DNA from: Pseudomonas nabeulensis
GTDB lineage: Bacteria; Pseudomonadota; Gammaproteobacteria; Pseudomonadales; Pseudomonadaceae
DNA length: 64,000 bases
Reading direction: 5' to 3'
NCBI RefSeq assembly: GCF_004682045.1
Contig: NZ_QUZT01000020.1
Location: 1-64,000 of the forward strand
The notes under the pieces are model-generated. The model searched no databases and was not told where the DNA came from. It saw only the letters and a program-made list of their open reading frames with translations. Shown here in pieces: positions 10,459-18,640 of the stretch. The stretch's first letter is position 1; each line of letters opens with the position of its first letter. Made by a program: the position numbers and the translations under genes.

Positions 10459-11238
10459 TTACTGCGAAGGCGTCGGCAGTGGCGGAATCGCTTCGGTCGG
10501 CGCCGGCAGGTCCGGGTTGCTCGTCGCGGGCGCAGCAGCCGGTGCTTCCTGTGGCGCAATCGGCGCCGGTTCGGCAGGTGGCGCGACCGGCTCGGACACG
10601 GCGGGCTCTTCCTTCGGTGCCTCGACCTTCTCGGCGGCAGGCACAACTTTCGGCTCCGGCACGCCCAGGTCAGCCTTCGGCTTCTCCGGAATATGCTCGG
10701 CCTGCTTCACTTCCTGCGGCAGGAACACGTCCACCAGCGCAAAGTAACGCTCGTAGAACTTCGGCGCCGACACCGTTTCACTCGCCACCTTCACCATCGA
10801 ATCATCGGTGGAGCCAATCGGCATCGACACCGAGCCCAACACGCCCACCCCGAGGCTCGCGGAGTTATTGACCTTCTTCAACGCATAGCGATCCTGCAAG
10901 GCGTTGGCGAACATCGTGGAGTGGTTGGTGCCTTTGCCATCATCGGCACACACCACGTTGAAGCTGATCTGCATGTGGGTCTCGCCGGTCTGCTGGAAAC
11001 TCTTGTTCCCCACCACCAGTTTCGGGTCGCTGCTGGTGATGATGTAGCCCTGGCTCAACAGCGCACGACGCGCCGCTTCACAGGCGGCAACATCACTGAC
11101 CGGGTAATCCCGCGAAAACGTACCGGAGTCGTCGAAATTCTCATGTTCATAAATAGCGGTCTTGGGTGACGAGCAGCCCGCAGCGCCCGCCAGCACCAGC
11201 GCCAGCCCGAGGCTGCGCAAGTGGAATGATGTCAACAT
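10459..11238 (-). CDS. DUF2242-type lipoprotein
   Basis: This is a 259-residue predicted lipoprotein. A signal peptide (LRSLGLALVLAGAAGCSSP) ends in a lipobox with Cys at about residue 22. A folded domain with the DUF2242 hallmarks follows (FDDSGTFSRDYPVS, ACEAARRALLSQGYII, LVVGNKSFQQ). The last 90 residues are a low-complexity Pro/Ala/Glu-rich tail, which would suit a periplasm-spanning or wall-contacting arm. The start at 11238 has AGGA upstream. It is monocistronic. Function is unknown in this family. Confidence 0.85.
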   Translation of the reverse strand: MLTSFHLRSLGLALVLAGAAGCSSPKTAIYEHENFDDSGTFSRDYPVSDVAACEAARRALLSQGYIITSSDPKLVVGNKSFQQTGETHMQISFNVVCADDGKGTNHSTMFANALQDRYALKKVNNSASLGVGVLGSVSMPIGSTDDSMVKVASETVSAPKFYERYFALVDVFLPQEVKQAEHIPEKPKADLGVPEPKVVPAAEKVEAPKEEPAVSEPVAPPAEPAPIAPQEAPAAAPATSNPDLPAPTEAIPPLPTPSQ

Positions 11239-11327
11239 TGAAAATCCTGAGGAAAACGGTCCGGGCGGTATTGTGCAACAGAACGAGGCCTTGGCGCGCG
11301 CATTCCTGTCGGTAAAACGTCACAGGT

Positions 11328-12227
11328 TTAATCGTTGGTGGCCGTGGGAAAAAGCCCGGCACACATATGATCAATAAACACACGCAATTTGACCGAAGCA
11401 TGGCGACTTGATGGCCACAACATCCAGAAACTCCCCCGGTGCTCCAGGTAATCGTCCAGTACCCGTTGAAGGCGCCCCTCTCCCACGGCCTGGTTGACCA
11501 TGTAATCCGGCAGGCAGGCAATGCCCAAGTCTTCATGCACCACATGGTTGAGGGATTCGATGGTGGTGCTGACCAACGGCGTGCGCAACACCGGTTCCGG
11601 GGCGCCAGGTGCCAGACGCAATGGCCAGGGTTCCAGCTTGCCGGTCGCGCAAAATTTGTGACGCAGGCAAGCATGGTCGTTCAAGTGCAGGGGTTGTTGT
11701 GGGGTGCCGTGCTGCCTAAAGTAGGCCGGCGTGCCCACCAGCACCAGTTGGTAATGCCCTAGGTGACGAGCCATCAGACGCGAATCCTCTGGCTTGCCGG
11801 TGCGAATCACCGCGTCGAAACCCTCCTCGATCACATCCACCATGCGGTCGGAAAAGTCCACATCCAGTTCGATCTCAGGATAGGCACGCATAAAGTCACT
11901 GAGCACCGGCATCAGCAAGCCACGCACTTGCGGCACGCTGATGCGCAACTTGCCCCGAGGCGTAGCGCCGGCCTCGGTCAACTCGCGCTCGGCGGCCTCG
12001 ACCTCGGCGAGGATGCGCCGCGAACGCTCAAGGAACAACGCGCCCTCCCCGGTCAGGGTGATGCTGCGCGTGCTGCGGTGAAACAGGCGTACCCCCAGGC
12101 GCTCTTCCAGGCGCGCAATGCTTTTTCCTACAGCAGATGACGACACCCCCAGCACCCGGCCGGCAGCCGTGAAGCTGCGGGTCTCCGCGACCTGCACAAA
12201 TACTGAGAGACTGCCCAGACTGTCCAT
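11328..12227 (-). CDS. LysR-family regulator, likely controls the divergent MFS gene
   Basis: This is a roughly 299-residue LysR regulator with the N-terminal winged helix (SLSVFVQVAETRSFTAAGRV, then LGVSSSAVGKSIARLEERLG) and a C-terminal effector domain typical of the DhcR/YafC-like group. Two adjacent ATGs are possible; the second, at 12227, has GGAG at 6-nt spacing and is preferred. It is divergent from an MFS transporter gene 121 bp away with an inverted repeat in between. The inducer is not predictable. Confidence 0.9.
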   Translation of the reverse strand: MDSLGSLSVFVQVAETRSFTAAGRVLGVSSSAVGKSIARLEERLGVRLFHRSTRSITLTGEGALFLERSRRILAEVEAAERELTEAGATPRGKLRISVPQVRGLLMPVLSDFMRAYPEIELDVDFSDRMVDVIEEGFDAVIRTGKPEDSRLMARHLGHYQLVLVGTPAYFRQHGTPQQPLHLNDHACLRHKFCATGKLEPWPLRLAPGAPEPVLRTPLVSTTIESLNHVVHEDLGIACLPDYMVNQAVGEGRLQRVLDDYLEHRGSFWMLWPSSRHASVKLRVFIDHMCAGLFPTATND

Positions 12228-12244
12228 CATCTGCTCCACTATTA

Positions 12245-12260
12245 CGGACGTCGGCGTCCG
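12245..12260. promoter_or_regulatory. candidate LysR operator
   Basis: An inverted repeat CGGACG-TCGG-CGTCCG lies in the divergent region 18 bp upstream of the LysR start and about 90 bp upstream of the MFS start. Position and symmetry fit a regulator-binding site, but it does not show a clear T-N11-A box, so the assignment is tentative. A TTTCCC triplet repeat (12318-12335) lies just before the MFS start. Confidence 0.4.
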
Positions 12261-12348
12261 ATAAGTTCGGAACCTTAGCCTGTTTTTCCGTTGACCACAG
12301 CCCCCTACCCTGACGCCTTTCCCTTTCCCTTTCCCTGGATATAGCGTT

Positions 12349-13494
12349 ATGACGTCACTGGTTATCGAGTCCCCGGATAGATTGCCGCTGGGCGGCTTGC
12401 TTGCACTGGCCTGCGCCGGCTTTATCACCATCCTCACCGAAGCCATGCCCGCCGGGTTGCTACCACAGATGGGCGAAGGCTTGGATGTGTCGCCCGCACT
12501 GGTCGGCCAACTGGTTACCCTCTATGCCCTGGGCTCATTGCTGGCGGCGATTCCGCTGACGTTGCTGACCCGTGGCTGGCGCCGACGCCCGTTGCTGCTA
12601 ATCGCCATTGGTGGCTTTGCCTTGGTCAACAGTGTGACCGCCCTCTCCAGCCACTACGGTTTGACCTTGGCGGCGCGCTTCTTCGCTGGGGTATTCGCCG
12701 GACTGCTCTGGGCGCTGCTGGCTGGATATGCCAGCCGGATGGTGGCACCGCACCTGCAAGGCCGTGCGATTGCCGTGGCGATGCTGGGCGCACCGTTGGC
12801 ACTGTCACTGGGCGTACCTGCGGGGACCTTTCTCGGCACCGCGGTAGGCTGGCGCCTGAGCTTCGGCATCATGACCGCTCTGACCCTGATACTGCTGATC
12901 TGGGCACGCTGGCAACTACCGGACTTTGCCGGCCAGTCCTCAGAGAAACGCCTGGGCCTGCGCCAGGTGCTGACCTTGCCAGGCATTCGTCCGGTGCTGT
13001 GGGTGACTTTTACCTACGTGTTGGCGCACAACATTCTGTACACCTATGTCGCGCCACTGCTGGTGCCGGCGGGGATCGACGCCGAGATCGACCGGGTACT
13101 GCTGGTATTTGGCCTGGCGGCGCTAATCAGTATCTGGCTAGTGGGACTGTTGATCGACCGTTGGTTGCGCACACTGGTGCTGATCAGTTGCGTGTTGTTT
13201 GGCCTGGTGGCCCTGGCGCTGGCGTTCTGGCTCCATTCACCCTGGGCGATCTACATTGCCGTAGCGGTGTGGGGATTGGCCTTCGGCGGCCTGCCTGCCT
13301 TACTGCAAACCGCGCTCGCCAAGGCGGCGGGAGATTCAGCGGACGCAGCACAGTCGATGCTCGTCACGGTGTGGAACCTGGGTATCGCCGGCGGTGGCTT
13401 GGCGGGTGGCTTGCTACTGCAGAGATGGGGCGTGATCGCGTTCCCTTGGGCAGTGGTTCTGCTGATGGTGTTGGCCCTGAGCAAGCGCCCATAA
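12349..13494 (+). CDS. MFS transporter, DHA1-like
   Basis: This is a 381-residue major facilitator with about 12 hydrophobic segments. The loop 2-3 region reads LTRGWRRRPLLLIAIGG and the fifth segment contains the antiporter-like stretch GAPLALSLGVPAGTFLG. Both are typical of DHA1-family drug or sugar-efflux proteins such as the AraJ/SotB group. It starts at the ATG at 12349 and ends next to a strong bidirectional terminator. The divergent LysR gene probably controls it. The substrate is unknown. Confidence 0.9.
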   Translation: MTSLVIESPDRLPLGGLLALACAGFITILTEAMPAGLLPQMGEGLDVSPALVGQLVTLYALGSLLAAIPLTLLTRGWRRRPLLLIAIGGFALVNSVTALSSHYGLTLAARFFAGVFAGLLWALLAGYASRMVAPHLQGRAIAVAMLGAPLALSLGVPAGTFLGTAVGWRLSFGIMTALTLILLIWARWQLPDFAGQSSEKRLGLRQVLTLPGIRPVLWVTFTYVLAHNILYTYVAPLLVPAGIDAEIDRVLLVFGLAALISIWLVGLLIDRWLRTLVLISCVLFGLVALALAFWLHSPWAIYIAVAVWGLAFGGLPALLQTALAKAAGDSADAAQSMLVTVWNLGIAGGGLAGGLLLQRWGVIAFPWAVVLLMVLALSKRP

Positions 13495-13529
13495 AAAAGC
13501 CCCCGGGCTGTTCAGGCCGGGGGCTTTTT
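13494..13529. terminator. bidirectional terminator between MFS gene and ppiD
   Basis: The perfect stem GCCCCCGG/CCGGGGGC is flanked by five A on the left and five T on the right. It works as a rho-independent terminator for both convergent genes. Confidence 0.92.
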
Positions 13530-13542
13530 ATTCAAAGCGACA

Positions 13543-15417
13543 TCAGAACTTCTTGATGTCAGCCTTTTCTTCCAACTGCTTGCGGTACGCCGCGAAGTCC
13601 TGCTGGCCCACACGGGAGGCGAGGAAGCGACGGATTTGCGCTTTCTCTTCGTCCGTTGGAGCAACCGCTTCATTGACGCCGTTCAAGCGCACGATCACCA
13701 GGCTACCGTCACGCAGGGTCACGGTGGTGAAGGTCGGCTTGTCCTTGGCCGCAGGCTTGGGCATGCGGAACAGGGCTTGCAGCACGGCCGGGTCGATCCC
13801 TTCCTGGCTACGGGTAGCCGCCTCGGTAACCTTCCACGCCTGGCCGTCTACCGGCTGGTTCAGCGGAGTCTTGCCATCGCGCAGGCTGGCGATCAACTCG
13901 TCAGCATGAGCCTTGGCAGCCGCGCTGGCGCGCTCCTTGGTCATCTGGGTGCGGATCGCCGCAGCCACGCTTTCCAGCGGCAGCTGGGTAGGCTTCAAGT
14001 GCTCTTTGGCGCGCAGCACGATGATGGTTTCCGGGTCCAGCTCGATAGCGGAGCTGTTGGCACCCTCATCCAGGACTTCCGGGCTGAACGCTGCGGTGAC
14101 CACAGCACGGTTGGCCGCAACACCTTCACCACCTTCACGGCCAAACGGCGCGGAGGTGTGAACGGTCAATTTCAGGTCGGACGCTGGCTGAGCCAGGTCG
14201 GAGGCTTCGAATGCCGCATCTTCCAATTGCTTGGTCGCTTCGACATAACGCTGCTCGACTTGTTGAGTCTTGAGCTCGCGGGTCAGCTTGTCCTTCAGGC
14301 TGGCAAACGTCGGCACCTGCGGTGCTTCAACGCCCAACAGCTTGATCAGGTGCCAACCGAAGGCGCTGCGCACCGGCGCGGAAACCTGGTCCTTGTTCAA
14401 GGCGTACAAGGCGGTCTCGAAGTCCGGATCGTAGACGCCTGGGCCTGCAAAGCCCAAATCGCCACCGCTGTTGGCCGAACCGGGATCCTGGGAGAACTCC
14501 TTGGCCAAGGCTTCGAATTTCTCACCCTTGGCCAGACGTGCCTGGATCTCTTCGATCTTGGCCTTGGCCTGGGCGTCGGTGACCTTGTCGTTGACTTCAA
14601 TCAGAATGTGGGCCGCACGACGCTGTTCGGCGAGGTTGGCGATTTCTTTCTGATAGGCAGCCTGCAGCTCATCGTCCTTGACGCTGACCTGGTCAAAGAA
14701 CGAAGACTTCTTCAACTCCAGATAGTCGATAACGACTTGGTCCGGGGTCATGAACTCTTTGGCGTGCTGGTCGTAGTAGGCCTTGACCTCGTCGTCGGTG
14801 ATTTTCACCGCAGCAGCGTCAGCCTTGATGTTGACGGTAGCGAAGTCGCGGGTCTGCTTTTCCAGACGGGCGAATGCCAGTACCTGGGCGTCGGTGACAA
14901 AACCACTGCCGGCGATACCTGCGCGAACCTGGCCGATCAGCATTTCCTGGGTCATCATCTGACGGAACTGCATACGGCTGTAGCCCAGTTGACGGATCAC
15001 CTGGTCAAAGCGGTCGGCGTTGAACTTGCCGTCCACCTGGAATTCCGGCGTCTGCAGGATCACTTGGTCCAACGAAGCTTCCGAGAAGCCAAACTTGGAA
15101 TCAGCGGCACCTTGCAGCAGCAGCTTGCGATCGATCAGGCCCTTGAGGGCCGCTTCGCGCAGCAGTTTTTCGTCCAGCAGGGAAGCATCGAAATCCTTGC
15201 CCAGCTGTTGCATCAGCTGGCGACGTTGCATGTCGACGGCCTGGCTCAGCTCGGTCTGGGTGATCTCTTCACCGTTGACCTTGGCCACGTCCTGCTTGTT
15301 GTTACCCGAAGCCTGGAAAATAGCTTCGATACCGGTGAACGCCATCAATGCGACGATGATCCCGATGATGGTCTTGGCAATCCAGCCTTGTGAATTGTCC
15401 CTGATATTTTGCAGCAT
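13543..15417 (-). CDS. ppiD: peptidyl-prolyl isomerase PpiD, periplasmic chaperone
   Basis: PpiD is an inner-membrane-anchored periplasmic folding factor that works near the Sec translocon. The 624-residue protein has a short cytoplasmic start, one membrane segment (GWIAKTIIGIIVALMAFTGI), a SurA-like N-terminal chaperone region and one parvulin domain at about residues 255-355. Parvulin signatures are AAHILIEVN, GGDLGFAGPG and SAFGWHLIKL. The length matches the family (about 620). It is downstream of hupB on the same strand, with the hupB terminator between them. Confidence 0.96.
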   Translation of the reverse strand: MLQNIRDNSQGWIAKTIIGIIVALMAFTGIEAIFQASGNNKQDVAKVNGEEITQTELSQAVDMQRRQLMQQLGKDFDASLLDEKLLREAALKGLIDRKLLLQGAADSKFGFSEASLDQVILQTPEFQVDGKFNADRFDQVIRQLGYSRMQFRQMMTQEMLIGQVRAGIAGSGFVTDAQVLAFARLEKQTRDFATVNIKADAAAVKITDDEVKAYYDQHAKEFMTPDQVVIDYLELKKSSFFDQVSVKDDELQAAYQKEIANLAEQRRAAHILIEVNDKVTDAQAKAKIEEIQARLAKGEKFEALAKEFSQDPGSANSGGDLGFAGPGVYDPDFETALYALNKDQVSAPVRSAFGWHLIKLLGVEAPQVPTFASLKDKLTRELKTQQVEQRYVEATKQLEDAAFEASDLAQPASDLKLTVHTSAPFGREGGEGVAANRAVVTAAFSPEVLDEGANSSAIELDPETIIVLRAKEHLKPTQLPLESVAAAIRTQMTKERASAAAKAHADELIASLRDGKTPLNQPVDGQAWKVTEAATRSQEGIDPAVLQALFRMPKPAAKDKPTFTTVTLRDGSLVIVRLNGVNEAVAPTDEEKAQIRRFLASRVGQQDFAAYRKQLEEKADIKKF

Positions 15418-15487
15418 GCGTCCCCCAGAAACGGTTGAACTTCAAAAATAGACAACCGTGGAGCGTGGGTAGAGTACGGATATAAGA

Positions 15488-15511
15488 AAGGCGCATCCAA
15501 GGATGCGCCTT
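15488..15511 (-). terminator. hupB terminator
   Basis: On the minus strand the stem AAGGCGCATCC/GGATGCGCCTT with a 2-nt loop is followed by TTCTTAT. It ends the hupB transcript after a 137-nt 3'UTR, and is followed by the start region of ppiD. Confidence 0.85.
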
Positions 15512-15519
15512 CTCGCAAC

Positions 15520-15594
15520 TGGCGGAGCGGACGGGGGCTTTGGTTCTCCCCCCGGCTTTGCGACCCGATGCGTACGTGGGTCTTCTGCCGCTCC
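15520..15594 (-). ncRNA. tRNA-shaped element in the hupB 3'UTR
   Basis: Read on the minus strand, this 75-nt stretch begins GGAGCGG and ends CCGCTCC-G-CCA, a perfect 7-bp acceptor-like stem with discriminator and CCA. Inside are a GACCC/GGGTC stem with an 11-nt loop and a GGGGG/CCCCC stem in the T-arm position. The last 17 nt match the 3' end of tRNA-Asp as I remember it. There is no D-loop A-box, no T-loop TTCRA and no recognisable anticodon arm, so it is not a functional tRNA by inspection. It lies between the hupB stop and the hupB terminator, so it would be transcribed with hupB. It may be a tRNA-like processing signal or a degenerate tRNA. Confidence 0.4.
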
Positions 15595-15601
15595 GCTGCC
15601 A

Positions 15602-15621
15602 GGTCGAACCTGCGTTCGACC
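15602..15621 (-). other. hairpin at the start of the hupB 3'UTR
   Basis: A 7-bp stem GGTCGAA/TTCGACC with a 6-nt loop immediately precedes the tRNA-shaped element in the hupB transcript. It has no following U-tract, so it is not a terminator. Confidence 0.5.
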
Positions 15622-15647
15622 CGGGTAGGTCAAGGCTTGATCGAAGC

Positions 15648-15920
15648 TTAGTTAACGGCTTCTTTCAGGGCTTTACCGGCTTTGAAACCTGGTTTCTTGG
15701 CAGCAGCGATTTTCAGGGCTGCGCCAGTCTGTGGGTTACGGCCAGTGCGAGCTGGGCGGTCAGTCACAGAGAAAGTACCGAAGCCTACCAGTACCACGGA
15801 GTCGCCGGCCTTCAGAGCGCCAGTGACGGATTCGATTACTGCATCCAGCGCACGGCCAGCAGCAGCTTTCGGGATATCAGCGGATGCAGCGATAGCATCA
15901 ATCAGTTCCGACTTGTTCAC
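15648..15920 (-). CDS. hupB: nucleoid protein HU-beta
   Basis: HU is an abundant histone-like protein that bends and compacts DNA. The product is exactly 90 residues, the standard HU length. It starts [20 protein letters not shown] and has the beta-arm region [20 protein letters not shown] with the DNA-intercalating proline. The start is GTG at 15920; longer frames upstream are not HU-like. It is located between lon and ppiD as in other pseudomonads. Confidence 0.97.
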   Translation of the reverse strand: MNKSELIDAIAASADIPKAAAGRALDAVIESVTGALKAGDSVVLVGFGTFSVTDRPARTGRNPQTGAALKIAAAKKPGFKAGKALKEAVN

Positions 15921-16069
15921 TCTAAGTCCCCTTATATATCTATTGAGTATGATTCTAAGTTTTTTGGTAAACAGCAAAAACCAGTGCTGAATGGCCTACA
16001 GACACTTAAGAGCCGCTTTATAACAAGGGCTCTAAAAAGCTGTCAAGGAAGCCCCCAGGCTTAATCGCA

Positions 16070-18466
16070 TTAATGCGTGCTAATTCTTTCCTTGGAATCA
16101 GACTCGCGTTTTTCGTCCTTTGCAACTATCTCCGGAGCCACATCCGGCAAGGGCTCCGGCGCGTATTGCAGCGCAATTTGCAGGACCTCGTCAATCCATT
16201 TAACCGGTTTAATCTGCAGATCCTGCTTAATGTTGTCAGGAATTTCCTTCAAGTCGCGAACATTCTCTTCAGGAATGATCACGGTCTTGATACCACCGCG
16301 GTGAGCGGCAAGCAATTTCTCTTTCAGACCACCAATGGCCAATACCTGGCCACGCAGGGTGATTTCGCCGGTCATGGCTACATCGGCTCGTACCGGAATC
16401 CCGGTCAATGCCGACACCAGGGCCGTGCACATGCCTACGCCAGCGCTAGGGCCGTCTTTCGGGGTCGCCCCTTCCGGCATGTGGATGTGAGTGTCGTGCT
16501 TCTCGTGGAAGTCCAGGGGAATCCCCAGGCTCTTGGCGCGGCTGCGCACCACGGTCTGCGCGGCAGTGATGGATTCGACCATCACGTCACCAAGGGAGCC
16601 GGTCTTGATCAACTGGCCTTTACCCGGGATCACTGCCGCTTCGATGGTCAGCAATTCACCACCTACCTGGGTCCACGCGAGGCCAGTCACCTGCCCGACC
16701 TGATCCTGTTGTTCTGCCAGGCCGTAGCGGAATTTACGCACACCCAGGAAGTGCTCGAGGGAGTCGGCAGTCACCTTCACCGAGAAGCGTTTTTCCAGTG
16801 CGTGCTCCTTGACTGCCTTACGGCAAATCTTCGCGATCTGGCGTTCCAGGCCCCGTACACCGGCCTCGCGGGTGTAGTAACGCACGATGTCGCGGATCGC
16901 CTCGACCTCGAACTCGATCTCGCCTTTCTTCAAGCCGTTGGCCGCAGTCTGCTTGGGCGCGAGGTACTTGACCGCGATGTTGATCTTCTCGTCTTCGGTG
17001 TAACCCGGCAGACGAATCACCTCCATCCGGTCCAGCAAGGCTGGCGGGATGTTCATGGAGTTGGAGGTGCACAGGAACATTACGTCGGACAAGTCATAGT
17101 CGACTTCCAGGTAATGGTCGTTGAAATTATGGTTTTGCTCAGGGTCGAGCACTTCCAGCAAAGCCGATGCCGGATCGCCGCGCATGTCGCTGCCCATTTT
17201 GTCGATTTCATCGAGCAGGAACAGTGGGTTGCGCACGCCAACCTTTGTCATCTTTTGAATCAATCTTCCTGGCATCGAACCGATATAAGTCCGGCGATGA
17301 CCACGAATTTCCGCTTCATCACGCACACCACCGAGGGCCATGCGCACGAATTTACGGTTGGTGGCGCTTGCAATCGACTCGGCCAGGGAGGTTTTACCCA
17401 CACCCGGCGGGCCAACCAAGCACAGCACCGGACCGCGAATCTTCTTCACGCGCTTCTGCACGGCGAGGTATTCGAGGATGCGTTCTTTGACTTCTTCGAG
17501 GCCATAGTGGTCGGCGTCGAGGATATCTTCGGCGCGAGCCAGGTCCAGGCGGACTTTGGTCTGGGCCTTCCACGGCACCTGCACCAACCAATCGATGTAG
17601 GAGCGAACCACGGTGGCTTCGGCCGACATCGGCGACATTTGCTTGAGCTTGTTCAGCTCGGCCGTGGCCTTGGTCATGGCGTCTTTTGGCAGGCCCGCGG
17701 CATCGATGCGCTTTTTCAGCTCTTCGATTTCGTTGTGGCCTTCCTCGCTGTCGCCGAGTTCTTTCTGAATGGCCTTCATCTGCTCATTCAGGTAGTACTC
17801 GCGCTGGCTGCGCTCCATTTGTTTCTTTACACGACCACGGATGCGCTTCTCGACCTGCAACAGGTCGATTTCGGCATCCAGCAGCGCCAGCACGTGCTCA
17901 ACACGGGCCGACAGGTCAATGATTTCGAGGATGTCCTGCTTCTGCTCGATCTTCAGCGCCATGTGTGCGGCCATGGTATCCACCAGGCGGCTTGGCTCAT
18001 CGATGCTGTTGAGGGACGACAGGACTTCAGCCGGGACTTTCTTGCCCAACTGCACATACTGCTCGAACTGCGAGAGCAGGCTGCGTACAAAGACTTCGGA
18101 TTCACGCTCAGGGGCTTCGACTTCGTCGATCAGCGCCACTTCGGCGCGCAGGTGGCCGTCCACCTCCATAAAGCGCTCAACCGCGCCGCGCTGCTCACCT
18201 TCTACCAACACCTTGACGGTTCCGTCGGGCAGCTTGAGCAATTGCAGGACGGTCGCAATGGTGCCGACGCGATACAGGGCATCTTCGCCTGGATCATCGT
18301 CAGCTGGATTCTTCTGGGCCAACAGCAGGATCTGCTTGTCGCCCGCCATCGCAGCCTCGAGGGCTTCGATAGACTTCTCGCGCCCCACGAACAGCGGGAT
18401 AACCATGTGCGGATAGACGACGACATCACGCAACGGCAGGAGAGGCAATTCAATGGTGGTCTTCAT
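16070..18466 (-). CDS. lon: ATP-dependent protease Lon
   Basis: Lon is the cytosolic AAA+ serine protease that degrades misfolded and regulatory proteins. The 798-residue protein has the N-terminal substrate-binding domain (LPLLPLRDVVVYPHMVIPLF), Walker A GPPGVGKTS, Walker B FLLDEIDKM, and the protease domain with the catalytic Ser in PKDGPSAGVG and the Lys further on (GGLKEKLLAAHRGG region). I set the start at 18466 because MKTTIELPLL is the family N-terminus and a GAGGCGA site precedes it. A heat-shock-like promoter lies upstream. Confidence 0.97.
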   Translation of the reverse strand: MKTTIELPLLPLRDVVVYPHMVIPLFVGREKSIEALEAAMAGDKQILLLAQKNPADDDPGEDALYRVGTIATVLQLLKLPDGTVKVLVEGEQRGAVERFMEVDGHLRAEVALIDEVEAPERESEVFVRSLLSQFEQYVQLGKKVPAEVLSSLNSIDEPSRLVDTMAAHMALKIEQKQDILEIIDLSARVEHVLALLDAEIDLLQVEKRIRGRVKKQMERSQREYYLNEQMKAIQKELGDSEEGHNEIEELKKRIDAAGLPKDAMTKATAELNKLKQMSPMSAEATVVRSYIDWLVQVPWKAQTKVRLDLARAEDILDADHYGLEEVKERILEYLAVQKRVKKIRGPVLCLVGPPGVGKTSLAESIASATNRKFVRMALGGVRDEAEIRGHRRTYIGSMPGRLIQKMTKVGVRNPLFLLDEIDKMGSDMRGDPASALLEVLDPEQNHNFNDHYLEVDYDLSDVMFLCTSNSMNIPPALLDRMEVIRLPGYTEDEKINIAVKYLAPKQTAANGLKKGEIEFEVEAIRDIVRYYTREAGVRGLERQIAKICRKAVKEHALEKRFSVKVTADSLEHFLGVRKFRYGLAEQQDQVGQVTGLAWTQVGGELLTIEAAVIPGKGQLIKTGSLGDVMVESITAAQTVVRSRAKSLGIPLDFHEKHDTHIHMPEGATPKDGPSAGVGMCTALVSALTGIPVRADVAMTGEITLRGQVLAIGGLKEKLLAAHRGGIKTVIIPEENVRDLKEIPDNIKQDLQIKPVKWIDEVLQIALQYAPEPLPDVAPEIVAKDEKRESDSKERISTH

Positions 18467-18507
18467 GATTTCGCCTCTATGACAGATGAAAAATAAGCTT
18501 GAAACCA

Positions 18508-18536
18508 AGATGGGGGCTGCATGCAAAAAAAACAAG
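18508..18536 (-). promoter_or_regulatory. candidate sigma-32 promoter of lon
   Basis: Read on the minus strand, CTTGTTT (-35) is separated by 14 nt from CCCCATCT (-10), close to the heat-shock consensus CTTGAAA-N12-15-CCCCATNT. It lies about 42 nt upstream of the lon start codon and 54 nt downstream of the clpX terminator hairpin, where lon's own promoter is expected. Confidence 0.7.
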
Positions 18537-18590
18537 CTTATTGCCAGCAGTTAAACGCAGGAAACGTCTTGCGGCAAAAAACGCCGCAAA

Positions 18591-18620
18591 AACAAAGGGG
18601 CCCCGAAAGGCCCCTTGTTT
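18591..18620 (-). terminator. clpX terminator
   Basis: The hairpin GGGGCC-ccgaaa-GGCCCC is extended by imperfect AACAA/TTGTT pairing. On the minus strand it is followed by a T-rich stretch. It separates clpX from lon, which agrees with lon having its own promoter. Confidence 0.8.
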
Positions 18621-18640
18621 GTACCGACACTGCGAAACGC

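Noticed and set aside
12318..12335. TTTCCC triplicate before the MFS start as a phase-variation tract
   Set aside because: Only three units in a non-coding position. Not long enough to suggest slippage control, though it could alter promoter spacing.
13636..15393. Long open frame on the plus strand opposite ppiD (585 codons); similar frames opposite lon (16073-18496) and opposite the RND permease (27463-30177)
   Set aside because: They are antisense frames kept open by the high-GC codon bias of the real genes. The translations have no family-like motifs and no ribosome-binding sites.
15520..15594. A functional tRNA-Asp gene
   Set aside because: No anticodon arm, no D-loop consensus and no T-loop TTCRA. 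Reported instead as a tRNA-like element.
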